64,000 nt of DNA, taken from positions 1 to 64,000 of the forward strand of contig NZ_CANLZX010000001.1 of the NCBI RefSeq assembly GCF_947495675.1. The letters run 5' to 3'. The DNA comes from an uncultured Algibacter sp. GTDB taxonomy: Bacteria; Bacteroidota; Bacteroidia; Flavobacteriales; Flavobacteriaceae. The notes below the pieces were generated by a model. That model had not been told where the DNA came from and searched no databases. It saw only the letters and a list, made by a program, of their open reading frames with translations. The translations under genes and the position numbers were made by a program. Position 1 is the first letter of the stretch. Each line of letters begins with the position of its first letter. Of this stretch, positions 55,715 through 64,000 are shown piece by piece.

Positions 55715-56980
55715 TTAATTATGCATTATTAATTGTTTTTTATCTGGGATTAAAACATATTCCATTAGTGCTGTCTTATCACCATTATAAGTTTTAGAAA
55801 TGGGATTTCCGTTTCTAGTTAAACCTTTAAAAGTTCCTGAATCAACTAAATCCCAAAGTGCGTATTTTGCCTTTCCGTCTATAGTAAATAATCCGAAATG
55901 ATTTTCTGATCCTTGAGGGTTATTAGCATCTTTCCAATTTTCATCAAACGCTTCAAAATAGAAACAAGACATGTTTGCATTATTGGTCCATTCACGCATA
56001 TATTTATAATACAATGCTTCTTTATATTCGTCTGTAGCTCTAGAGCCATGAGCTCCATAAAGCTCATTTGAATGACTCGCCCAACCTGTTTCTCCAATAT
56101 GTATAAGTTTGTTAACTCCTATATTTTTCATATAATTAAAAACACTATCGTATTGTGTAATGGCATATTGTTTTGCCTTTAACATAACACTTTCCAACTT
56201 TTTTAAACTTGATAGATTCGTGTCATTTTCATCTACACCCCAAAATACTGGGTGGTAATGAGTGTCGTGCATAGGGTAAGTGTGCATAGAAATATAATCG
56301 ACAGCATGTATTAACTTGTTTAAATCTTCAACATGATATTCTTCACTACCGCCTCCCCATGAAGCAAAATTATCAGAACTTGTAATCCATAAATCTTTAG
56401 ATAATTCTCCTGTAGATTTTAAGTCCTGTAAATGGTTTACCCATTTTAAAATAACATTAGGCTGAACATAATAACTCGTTGCCCATTTTACCATTGCTTC
56501 GTTACCAACAGCAATAATTTTAACTATATCTGGATATTGTTTTGCTAAAGTGACAGCACGTTTTATTTCGGCAGTATTATTCTTAAGGTCTTCAACATCA
56601 TGATTTGGTGCCTTATCTGTCCATGCGTTTTCACAATCTATCCAGGCCCCTAACATAACATACATTTCAAAGTTTGGGTCTTCTGCTTTTAATTCGCTTA
56701 TTGCTTTTAATAAATTTGGTGCTTGTTGTAATTGCACATTATAAGTACGTAATATCTTTACACCCATTGCAGACATCAACCTCATGTCTTCTTTTAATTC
56801 GAAAATAGTTGGTTGAATATCTCTAGTGTTTTTGCGATAACCCCCATAAGAGATTGCTAGGTATTCTGGATTGCCTAAAATATCAGCAGCTGTTAACTGA
56901 TTTTTTATTTTCGGGTTTTCATTACATCCTAACATCATTAATACAATTGAAATTGATATATATTTAAAAAGCTTAAACAT
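55715..56980 (-). CDS. GH17 beta-1,3-glucanase lipoprotein
   Basis: This 421-aa protein has a signal ending MMLGCNEN (lipobox). GH17 features include YGGYRKNTRD near the start, acid/base Glu in AVGNEAMVKW near residue 157, nucleophile Glu in HIGETGWASHS near 295 and the closing FEAFDENWKD, HFGLFTIDGKAKY. It should cut linear beta-1,3-glucan stretches at the envelope. It differs from the second GH17 (50579) by its lipobox and longer C-terminus, so the locus has one exported and one cytoplasmic GH17. Confidence 0.9.
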   Translation of the reverse strand: MFKLFKYISISIVLMMLGCNENPKIKNQLTAADILGNPEYLAISYGGYRKNTRDIQPTIFELKEDMRLMSAMGVKILRTYNVQLQQAPNLLKAISELKAEDPNFEMYVMLGAWIDCENAWTDKAPNHDVEDLKNNTAEIKRAVTLAKQYPDIVKIIAVGNEAMVKWATSYYVQPNVILKWVNHLQDLKSTGELSKDLWITSSDNFASWGGGSEEYHVEDLNKLIHAVDYISMHTYPMHDTHYHPVFWGVDENDTNLSSLKKLESVMLKAKQYAITQYDSVFNYMKNIGVNKLIHIGETGWASHSNELYGAHGSRATDEYKEALYYKYMREWTNNANMSCFYFEAFDENWKDANNPQGSENHFGLFTIDGKAKYALWDLVDSGTFKGLTRNGNPISKTYNGDKTALMEYVLIPDKKQLIMHN

Positions 56981-56991
56981 CGTTTTAGCTA

Positions 56992-59900
56992 CTATTTATT
57001 TAGTGTTACAATAATTTGGTTTACGTCTCCTTTTCTTTGGAATAATGACTCTGAAGTTTTTAAATCAAGACTCATGCCTTCTAATTCAGAACTTTTACCA
57101 TCATTATAAACCACTTTTAAACCTGTTTTATTTGATAGTTTATATATAACAGGAACTTTACAATATGTGAAACAAAGTGAGTTTTCTTCAATATTTATTT
57201 CTTGTGGTTCTTTATTTACATTATTAAAACTAAACGTTGATGGTGTTTCTAAAAATTCATTTATTTGAAGTAATCTAGGGTTAAAAACTATTTTACCATC
57301 TTTAACAAAAACACCTAATTCACCAAATCTGGTTAATACATCTTCCTTAACTTGACCTGTCATACCTGGTTGTTGTGCGCCTTTTGTTGCTGGAGTATGA
57401 GAATAAGGATCGGTAGGGAAAGCACCATATAGTTCTGGAGATTTATGAACACCAATTCCTGCATTAATTTCATAATAGTGATCTAACAACCTTCCAATTA
57501 TAGCATCATCTTCATTATTATTAATAGCAAGTAAACAGTTTTCTTGAACGGCTAATGATAATTTAGAAACCATATGCCAATAAATAGAACCTAAACCTTC
57601 ATAACCAAAAAACGTACCTGAACGTCCAGTAAAAGATTTATGATCAAAAATATCTTCAAAGGTTTGTAATAAATAATCTGAGTCTTTTTCTACTAAAGAT
57701 TTATAATGACCATCTAGCTTATCTAATGCGTCTTGTAAACTATTTGCATTATTAAAATTGCCATTAAAATGATAATTTCCTAAAACATCTTGTTCTATAA
57801 TTTGTCTGTTTCCATCGGCTACCAATTGTTTTAATAAACTAGACTGCTCAACTTTAGTTGATGGGATATTATTCTTTTTATCGAATCTTGGTAAGTCTTT
57901 ATTAGGATACAGAATATAACTATATTGATCTTCTCTAAACAAAGCGCTATTTTTCAATCCGTCTAACAAACTTAAAGCGTTAGTAGGAGAGAGGTAGCCT
58001 GAGCTTAATGCTGCTACTTGTCCTTCTAACATTTCTGATAAGTAAGAAATTGATATTTCTTGGTCATTTTCAACAGTCATTAAATTATAAGCATGATACA
58101 TATTATCATTACGCTTATTTGCATCTATACTGTGTTCTAAATATGCTTTAGTAACTTCAATAAAGCTTGAGATATCTTCTAAATTTAAATCTGATTTTAA
58201 ATTAGAAAACCCACTACTATAAATGATTTCTCTGTAATTACTTCCTGCTTGACCTAAACCATCAAGAACTGTTTTTCTGTCTTTATCTGAAATTTTTCCA
58301 GATAAAACAGCTGCATTATCTTGAAGTGTTTTAACAATACTATTGAAGAAAACAGCTAATTCTTGTGAGATTTCAACTTGTTTCGTTTCAGATTTTGAAA
58401 TTAATTTATCAAAAAAGTCTAAAAAGCGATATAAGTAATTTAGTGTGACCATAGAAACACCATTACCAACCAAAGCATTGTTAGCATCATTCCATTCTGG
58501 ACGTTGGGTATTTAACCAAATACCGCCTTCTGGAATAAAATTCGATACTTTAGATAATACTGTAGCCAATAATTTTTCAATTAAATTGACTTTGTATATG
58601 TTGGCATTTTTATCTGTTAATAAAGCACCATCGGCACCTAAAACTTCACGCCTTTTATCTATTTTATTATTTAAATCGTAATTAAAATCAATAGTATCTT
58701 TTGGGTTTTTTAATGTATCCTCATAACTTTTAATTATGTATGGCACATTGGCATACACAAAAATATTTTCAGAGAAACGTTTTTCTAATTGATTTGGGTA
58801 ATAATCTTCAATAAACTCTAAGAATTTTAAAAGATATATTATTTGATGATCCCCCCAATAGCCAATATAAGACCACGGGTCGTGCTCTTCAATAACTTCC
58901 CAATCAAAACCACCTTTAGTTACTCGATAAGGATTATAACCTTCAAAGGTTGTTGCATTTAAAAATTTATGAATCATACCTTCTATAAACTCAGGATACG
59001 AATGCGCTAATGCTTCCCAGTTTTGGAAAATATCACGCCAATTCCCTTCGTAGTCTAGAATTTTAGAACCATCTATTTCACTTTGTGTATTAATAGAAAA
59101 CTTGTTCCAAGGTCTACTTGGATCACCATGTCTTCTACTAAATTTTAATGGTAAATACTCAAAACAAAGTCTTTTAAAATCTTTGTCATTACTGTTTTCT
59201 GCAATGTTTTTAACATCGTTTAGTGAAAATAATTCTGGTAAAGTTTTTAAAATACCTTCATTATTATTGAATACTTCGTTATTGGCTTGAGCTAAATATT
59301 TTAAAAAATCTCTTTTTTCAATTTTATAGTCATCATCAAAAATACCACCACGCATAATGTTGAAAAGTGTATTTGAAAAATGTCTAGTATTTACTAATTG
59401 GTCTGCAGTAAGTTGCAAACCATCTGCATTTCCTGTTATTTTGATTAGGTTATTTGTGCCTAAATCAATATCATTTTGAATTATATCTGAAAGATTGTTA
59501 TTATTTTTAATAACCTCAGAAATTTTTACAACATCGGAAATAGATTGATTGACATTAGCAACAAACATCCAATTTATTTCTGATTTTGAATTTAACTCAA
59601 TATCAGAACAAATGAAATAAGCCCCTTTTTCGGCTTTTATATCAATTTCTTCATGAATAACTTCACCACGTCTAAAATTGTCAAGTTGGGTTGATGATAG
59701 TAAGTGTATTGGATTGTTAAATCCAATAGACCAAACTGTATTAGCTTTTAAGGCTTCACTTGGTTCAGCTTTATCAACAATTACTGCGCTTAATGCGTAT
59801 ATCCCTAAACCAACTTCTTTTTGTAATTCACTTTTTTTGTAAGCATCAACAAGATTGCTTCTACTATTTTGTAATTCTGAATTTACATTGTTTGGTATAA

Positions 59901-60450
59901 TATTTTGTAAACCATCTAAAACCTTAATGTTAAGTGCAGCATCTGAATTATTAATTAATATTGATTTCTTTACAAAACCAAATTTATTACTTGAATTCCA
60001 TTCGTACCTAAATGTTAACCCTAAGTCCAGATTACTTTCTTCAAACACAACTTTATTTCCATATACATTTTTATACAAGTTTGTTTGAGTATTATAAATA
60101 CCTGTTTGACGTATTGAAAACGGTTCCCACAAGTGTGTTTTCCCATTTAAGTTTACTTGAAAAATAGCTTTACTACCTGTAGTGTCTGCTAATTCTGTAA
60201 GTTTATCGTCAGTATAATAAGGAAACAAGGCATACTCTGCATTTTTTCTTCCTGCTGTTAAACCACCATTACTTGAAATAAACATCCAATGATTTGAATC
60301 ACTTACAATGCTCATAAAAAATGGACGCATTTTATCGCTATTTGAAATTTTAAAATAACTTTCACCGTTAAGTGTTATCATTTCAGATGTTATTTTTCTT
60401 GTTTCAGAAGAAACAGAATGATTGCTATTTGTAGATATGGTATTATTCAT
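56992..60450 (-). CDS. GH149/GH161-like beta-1,3-glucan phosphorylase (cytoplasmic)
   Basis: This 1152-aa soluble protein has no signal peptide. Its layout is that of inverting (alpha/alpha)6-barrel phosphorylases related to GH94: an N-terminal beta-sandwich (about 1-350), then the barrel with RRHGDPSRPWNKF near 440, EGNWRDIFQNWEAL near 466, and HDPWSYIGYWGDHQ near 525. The last is a conserved acid region. Length and motifs point to the beta-1,3-glucan phosphorylases of GH149 or GH161; I favour GH149, known from marine Bacteroidota. It should release glucose-1-phosphate from imported laminari-oligosaccharides. Family assignment is from memory. Confidence 0.72.
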   Translation of the reverse strand: MNNTISTNSNHSVSSETRKITSEMITLNGESYFKISNSDKMRPFFMSIVSDSNHWMFISSNGGLTAGRKNAEYALFPYYTDDKLTELADTTGSKAIFQVNLNGKTHLWEPFSIRQTGIYNTQTNLYKNVYGNKVVFEESNLDLGLTFRYEWNSSNKFGFVKKSILINNSDAALNIKVLDGLQNIIPNNVNSELQNSRSNLVDAYKKSELQKEVGLGIYALSAVIVDKAEPSEALKANTVWSIGFNNPIHLLSSTQLDNFRRGEVIHEEIDIKAEKGAYFICSDIELNSKSEINWMFVANVNQSISDVVKISEVIKNNNNLSDIIQNDIDLGTNNLIKITGNADGLQLTADQLVNTRHFSNTLFNIMRGGIFDDDYKIEKRDFLKYLAQANNEVFNNNEGILKTLPELFSLNDVKNIAENSNDKDFKRLCFEYLPLKFSRRHGDPSRPWNKFSINTQSEIDGSKILDYEGNWRDIFQNWEALAHSYPEFIEGMIHKFLNATTFEGYNPYRVTKGGFDWEVIEEHDPWSYIGYWGDHQIIYLLKFLEFIEDYYPNQLEKRFSENIFVYANVPYIIKSYEDTLKNPKDTIDFNYDLNNKIDKRREVLGADGALLTDKNANIYKVNLIEKLLATVLSKVSNFIPEGGIWLNTQRPEWNDANNALVGNGVSMVTLNYLYRFLDFFDKLISKSETKQVEISQELAVFFNSIVKTLQDNAAVLSGKISDKDRKTVLDGLGQAGSNYREIIYSSGFSNLKSDLNLEDISSFIEVTKAYLEHSIDANKRNDNMYHAYNLMTVENDQEISISYLSEMLEGQVAALSSGYLSPTNALSLLDGLKNSALFREDQYSYILYPNKDLPRFDKKNNIPSTKVEQSSLLKQLVADGNRQIIEQDVLGNYHFNGNFNNANSLQDALDKLDGHYKSLVEKDSDYLLQTFEDIFDHKSFTGRSGTFFGYEGLGSIYWHMVSKLSLAVQENCLLAINNNEDDAIIGRLLDHYYEINAGIGVHKSPELYGAFPTDPYSHTPATKGAQQPGMTGQVKEDVLTRFGELGVFVKDGKIVFNPRLLQINEFLETPSTFSFNNVNKEPQEINIEENSLCFTYCKVPVIYKLSNKTGLKVVYNDGKSSELEGMSLDLKTSESLFQRKGDVNQIIVTLNK

Positions 60451-60513
60451 TAATTAAAATTAAAATTAAGAAAAGGCTAAAGCTTAAAAAGCTTTTTACT
60501 TACAACTAAAGTT

Positions 60514-60552
60514 AAAAAAGGCCGGTTTATTGAGTTATACCGACCCTTTTTT
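60514..60552 (-). terminator. Intrinsic terminator after GH16, inside the glucan locus
   Basis: On the minus strand GGTCGGT pairs with ACCGGCC (one G-U) around a 12-nt loop, followed by six T. A second, smaller AAGCTT/AAGCTT hairpin lies just downstream at 60482-60495. It probably separates the surface-binding/GH16 transcript from the enzyme genes. Confidence 0.75.
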
Positions 60553-60572
60553 TCTAAACAAACTAAACTATA

Positions 60573-62246
60573 TTATTGATAAACTCTTATATAATCAATC
60601 TCCATGGTATCTTGTGTAAAAGCAGGATCAATATCTCCTCCTAAAGTACCACCCATAGCGATATTTAAAATCATAAAGAATTCTTTATCATAAAATGGTA
60701 AATCGGCGTTATTATCCATTACAGTTACTGGAACATTATCTAACAAAACAGTTAACTTTTCTGGTGTCCATTCTAAGCCATACACGTGAAATTCTGAAGA
60801 AGCATTCTCAATTGATATTGTTTCACCGTAACTTGCATTAGCGCTAGTGCCAGTATCAAACCAATGGTACGTACCAAGCGAAGTGTTTTTATCTGCACCT
60901 GTTTGTTCCATAATATCAATTTCACCACAAGTAGGCCATCCTACTTCTGGAAAATTAGCTCCTAACATCCAAATAGCAGGCCATGTACCTTGAGCTGATG
61001 GAAGTTTAGCCGAAACTTCAACACGACCGTATTTAAACTCGAATAAATCAATTGATTTTAATCTTGTTGAGGTATAATTAGAACCATCTTTTATAGCGGT
61101 AATTTTTAGTATTCCGTCTTCAACAATAACATTACTAGCATCACTTGTATAAGATTGAACTTCTCCGTTACCCCAGCCACCAGCGCCTAAATCATAGGTC
61201 CAATTTGCAGGATCTGGTGCCCCGTTAGTATCAAATTCATCAGCCCATGCTAAAGTATCGTACTCAGACTCAAATACAGCTTCACCTTCAACAGGTTTCA
61301 CAGAAGTAAATTTATGGTACCAAGCAAAACCATTGCCTACTTGAATTATTCTAACTTCTAAAAAGTCGTCTGTAATAGATATAATATCATAAGTGTATGC
61401 GCCAACATACCATCCCATAAATCCACCATCAGCAATTTCAAAACTCGTACCTCTGTAAGGTGCCTCATTATAAGAACCCTCAAGCGCTGCTTTTGATGAA
61501 GAAGGTGCGAATGATACATCTTTTACACCAAACATTGTTGTAGCTACTGTTTCATCATGACAAGTATCACCGGCAACACCAAGAACGTCAGCATAAGTAC
61601 CCGGTACAAATGCAGGACCTACAGTTTGTTCAAATGTTAAACCTTCTTCTAATCTAGTAAACACAAATTCATTTGTGTACATACATGATTTTTCTTCATC
61701 CCAAGGTCCAATAGCATTCCACCAAGCTTCATAAGCAAATTCACCATTTCCATAATCATCTTCAACAGGACCTAAACCTACATGAGTTGGTAAATTAGCT
61801 GCCCAATACCATGTTTTAGAACCTCCAACAACACTTCCTGCCATCATTTCTACAGCTTCAAGATCAGAGAATGAACTAAAAACCTCAACTTCCATAGAAG
61901 TACTTGATTTAATCCCACCTGTACCTATAGCACTAACTACAACAGTATAAGTATTAACTCCAGTAGTTGTATATCTGTGAGTTACATTTCCTGAAGGAGC
62001 TACTTCTGATTTACCATCTCCAAAATCAAATTTGTAACTAATTTCATTGTTAGAGGTCGCAGTAAAATGTACAAATCCAGATCCATCTCCAGTTGGATTT
62101 TCTGCATCTACTCCAACAACTTCAGCAGAAATTGTTACACCAGTTGGTGCAATTAATTCGCCAACAGAAACATCATCATCTTGACAGCTAGTAAATACTA
62201 AAGCTAGTGTCAAAAATATTCCGATATAATATTTTATTTTTTTCAT
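60573..62246 (-). CDS. GH16 laminarinase lipoprotein with PKD and accessory domain
   Basis: This 557-aa surface lipoprotein has a signal ending LVFTSCQDDD. A PKD-like domain (about 35-120, YKFDFGDGKSE) follows, then an accessory domain (about 130-320, GSKTWYWAANLPTHVG, with several Trp/Tyr that may bind sugar) and the C-terminal GH16 module (about 325-557). The catalytic motif EIDIME lies in CGEIDIMEQTG near residues 437-447. It should cut beta-1,3-glucan with retention. It is the gene after the surface glycan-binding protein and before a terminator. The accessory domain recurs in Bacteroidota glucan loci. Confidence 0.93.
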   Translation of the reverse strand: MKKIKYYIGIFLTLALVFTSCQDDDVSVGELIAPTGVTISAEVVGVDAENPTGDGSGFVHFTATSNNEISYKFDFGDGKSEVAPSGNVTHRYTTTGVNTYTVVVSAIGTGGIKSSTSMEVEVFSSFSDLEAVEMMAGSVVGGSKTWYWAANLPTHVGLGPVEDDYGNGEFAYEAWWNAIGPWDEEKSCMYTNEFVFTRLEEGLTFEQTVGPAFVPGTYADVLGVAGDTCHDETVATTMFGVKDVSFAPSSSKAALEGSYNEAPYRGTSFEIADGGFMGWYVGAYTYDIISITDDFLEVRIIQVGNGFAWYHKFTSVKPVEGEAVFESEYDTLAWADEFDTNGAPDPANWTYDLGAGGWGNGEVQSYTSDASNVIVEDGILKITAIKDGSNYTSTRLKSIDLFEFKYGRVEVSAKLPSAQGTWPAIWMLGANFPEVGWPTCGEIDIMEQTGADKNTSLGTYHWFDTGTSANASYGETISIENASSEFHVYGLEWTPEKLTVLLDNVPVTVMDNNADLPFYDKEFFMILNIAMGGTLGGDIDPAFTQDTMEIDYIRVYQ

Positions 62247-62268
62247 AATTTATGTTTTGTTCTTTTCT

Positions 62269-64000
62269 TTAGTTTAAATCTATATCATCAACATAAATAG
62301 TATAATCAGCAGAACCATCTCCTTGGGTTCCGTTGTCCATGATTAGAACAAGGTTATACCATTCAATACCCATATCTACACCACTAAAATCGAAAGTAAG
62401 TGTTTCCCAACCATTAGCTATAGTTGTTGTAGCGGTGATTTCTGCAGTAGCAGTAACGTCTGGCCATGGTACAGCATCTTCAAATTTTAAAAGAAGGTTT
62501 AAGCCTGCTCTTGGCGACCATACTTTTGCTGTAATTGTAGTCCCTGTAGAAAAATCGAAAGGTGTAGGGAATGTTATTTTAGAACCTGCCCAAGGTTGCC
62601 CGCTTCCTTTAATCATTTGAGCTACCATGCTAGATGGATTTCCAGCAGTATCAGGGTTTGCAACAATTGTAATATCTCCTCCATCGAAACTACTTAATGA
62701 AAAATCTGGTTCGAAATCAAGCATAGGGTTAGATGAAATATCATCTAAGTAAATAGTATAATTATCACTTCCATCTCCTGCGGTTCCATTATCCATGATT
62801 AATACCATGTTGTACCAATCTATCCCCATATCAATACCAGTAAAATCAAAAGTTAATGTTTCCCATTGATTTGCAACTGTTGTTGTAGCAATTACATCGG
62901 CAGTTCCAGTTACATCTGGCCACGGTACTGCATCTTCAAATTTCATAAGTAAATTTAAACCTGCTCTTGGCGACCATACTTTAGCTGTGATAACTGTATT
63001 GGTAGAAAAATCAAAAGGTGTTTCAATTGTTATTTTTGAACCAGCCCAAGGTTGTCCGCTTCCTTTAATCATTTGAGCTACCGTACTTGATGGGTTTCCA
63101 GTAGTATCTGGATTAGCAACTACAGAAATATCTCCACCATCAAAACTACTTAACGAAAATTCTTCTTCAAAATCGATTGGTGTTATACTATTTAATACAT
63201 CTGAACTTTCTTTATAAAAATAAATGTTATCAATAAAAACAGTTCCTGCTGCCCATGGTGTTCCAACAAATTTCATTTGAAAAATTTCTGTAACAGTTAA
63301 TCCTTGGTCTGTATAATCTGAGATAGGAATTTCAATACTTGTCCAGCTATTTGGAGTTAATGATTTTACAACAGGAGCCTCTGTTACAGTACCTGAAGCA
63401 TTATTAATTAACGATGTTTCAAGATCTGTTACAACATCTGCAGTCCATACATCAAGATGTAAATAATCCATTCCAGAAACATCTACAGTTACACCATCTG
63501 CCAAAGCAATACCTTGGTAACTTATGTTTGTATATTGTAACATTTCGTCTCCACTAAGATCAAAAGTTCCCCAGCCACTTCCTTGACTACCTTGCCCCCA
63601 ATCTGGGAAATAATTAGTGTCTGGAACATTCGTATATGCACTAGTATAAATTGAAATTACATCTGCAACGCCTCTTGCAGGAGGAGTTGGTGCCGATACT
63701 AATGGTTGAAGAATTGCTGTTACCTCAAACTCTTCAGAATACTCGGTGGTTTCAATAGCTGCACTCATTGCCACAACTCTAATTGTATAAATACCAGCAT
63801 CTGCATATTGATAAGAAATAGCTTCATCAATATTGAAAACTATTGGATCATCTTTACCAGGTTCACCAAAATAAGCCTCGAAAGAGGTTGCATAATCAGC
63901 AGTTGCAGTAAGATTTACTTGTTTAGAAACAGCTACATCATTCTCGATAGTAACCATTAAGTTTTCTGGTGATTTGAATGACACCACAATAGTTTGAGTA
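62269..64000 (-). CDS. Multimodular surface glycan-binding protein (5' end outside window)
   Basis: The frame is open to the right edge, so the start and probably a lipoprotein signal are missing. Visible order: a PKD-like domain (first about 95 residues, FEAYFGEPGKDDP, YQYADAGIYTIRVVAM); a beta-sandwich module B (about 105-265, VISIYTSAYTNVPDTNYFPDWGQG); then two tandem copies of module A (about 275-415 and 425-572, each SLSSFDGGDI, MIKGSGQPWAGSKI, DFSTxTxITAKVWSPRAGLN, FEDAVPWPDV). There is no catalytic motif. It resembles the SusE/SGBP-type proteins of laminarin loci and probably binds beta-glucan beside SusC/SusD, which should lie upstream of 64 kb. Confidence 0.8.
   Translation of the reverse strand, partial: TQTIVVSFKSPENLMVTIENDVAVSKQVNLTATADYATSFEAYFGEPGKDDPIVFNIDEAISYQYADAGIYTIRVVAMSAAIETTEYSEEFEVTAILQPLVSAPTPPARGVADVISIYTSAYTNVPDTNYFPDWGQGSQGSGWGTFDLSGDEMLQYTNISYQGIALADGVTVDVSGMDYLHLDVWTADVVTDLETSLINNASGTVTEAPVVKSLTPNSWTSIEIPISDYTDQGLTVTEIFQMKFVGTPWAAGTVFIDNIYFYKESSDVLNSITPIDFEEEFSLSSFDGGDISVVANPDTTGNPSSTVAQMIKGSGQPWAGSKITIETPFDFSTNTVITAKVWSPRAGLNLLMKFEDAVPWPDVTGTADVIATTTVANQWETLTFDFTGIDMGIDWYNMVLIMDNGTAGDGSDNYTIYLDDISSNPMLDFEPDFSLSSFDGGDITIVANPDTAGNPSSMVAQMIKGSGQPWAGSKITFPTPFDFSTGTTITAKVWSPRAGLNLLLKFEDAVPWPDVTATAEITATTTIANGWETLTFDFSGVDMGIEWYNLVLIMDNGTQGDGSADYTIYVDDIDLN
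62278..63177 (-). repeat. Tandem duplication of a carbohydrate-binding-like module
   Basis: Two in-frame units (about 62278-62717 and 62737-63177) encode nearly the same module of about 145 residues, sharing SLSSFDGGDI, KGSGQPWAGSKI, AKVWSPRAGLNL and LIMDNGT. The DNA itself is still very similar, which implies a recent duplication or gene conversion. Confidence 0.88.

Overview
The window is AT-rich chromosomal DNA from a marine member of the Flavobacteriaceae (Bacteroidota). The evidence is the TAnnTTTG promoter element in front of many genes, type IX secretion (T9SS) C-terminal sorting domains, many LxxC lipoproteins, lineage-typical families (DUF4175, DUF4837, DUF418, DUF3124, GH3-type adenylating enzyme, Skp/OmpH lipoprotein) and a right-hand locus for degrading the algal storage glucan laminarin. 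I saw no transposase, integrase, phage gene or CRISPR array.

Region 1 (1-12.1 kb): the tail of a lipoprotein gene, then a convergent minus-strand surface polysaccharide operon. In transcription order it holds a conserved 563-aa protein with a phosphorylase-like motif, a Wzz-like chain-length protein, the dTDP-L-rhamnose genes rfbB-A-C-D, the GDP-L-fucose genes gmd and fcl, a Wzx-type flippase and an acyltransferase-3/SGNH O-acetylase. Several genes overlap by 1-4 bases. RfbD is unusually short at its C-terminus.

Region 2 (12.1-43.2 kb): mostly housekeeping and envelope genes. These include a GH3-type adenylating enzyme, a lipoprotein hydrolase, an M23 peptidase, tatA, an MltD-like transglycosylase, pgk, holB, a lipid kinase, a Skp-like lipoprotein, mnmG, ybeY, a giant DUF4175 protein, gltX, an SPFH protein, a Cache-type sensor kinase with its NarL-type regulator, glnS, folB and tRNA-Cys. 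Two parS-like palindromes flank mnmG, which suggests an origin-proximal ParB-loading region. A GC-rich structured element before holB is a candidate small RNA.

Region 3 (43.2-64 kb): a LysE-type exporter, then a large minus-strand beta-1,3/1,6-glucan (laminarin) utilisation locus running in from beyond the right edge. In transcription order it encodes a multimodular surface glycan-binding protein (5' end missing), a PKD-GH16 laminarinase lipoprotein, a cytoplasmic GH149/GH161-like beta-1,3-glucan phosphorylase, a GH17 lipoprotein, a clan GH-A glycosidase lipoprotein, a GH30 lipoprotein, a GPH-type sugar symporter, a leaderless GH17, a T9SS-exported non-catalytic glycan-binding protein and a 1587-residue GH81-CBM6-(CBM56-like)x2 T9SS enzyme. 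SusC/SusD and a regulator are not in the window and probably lie beyond 64 kb. The inferred flow is as follows: GH81 and GH16 cut the backbone outside the cell, GH30 removes beta-1,6 branches, periplasmic GH17 and GH-A enzymes trim oligosaccharides, the symporter imports short glucans, and cytoplasmic phosphorylase plus GH17 finish them, partly saving the bond energy as glucose-1-phosphate.
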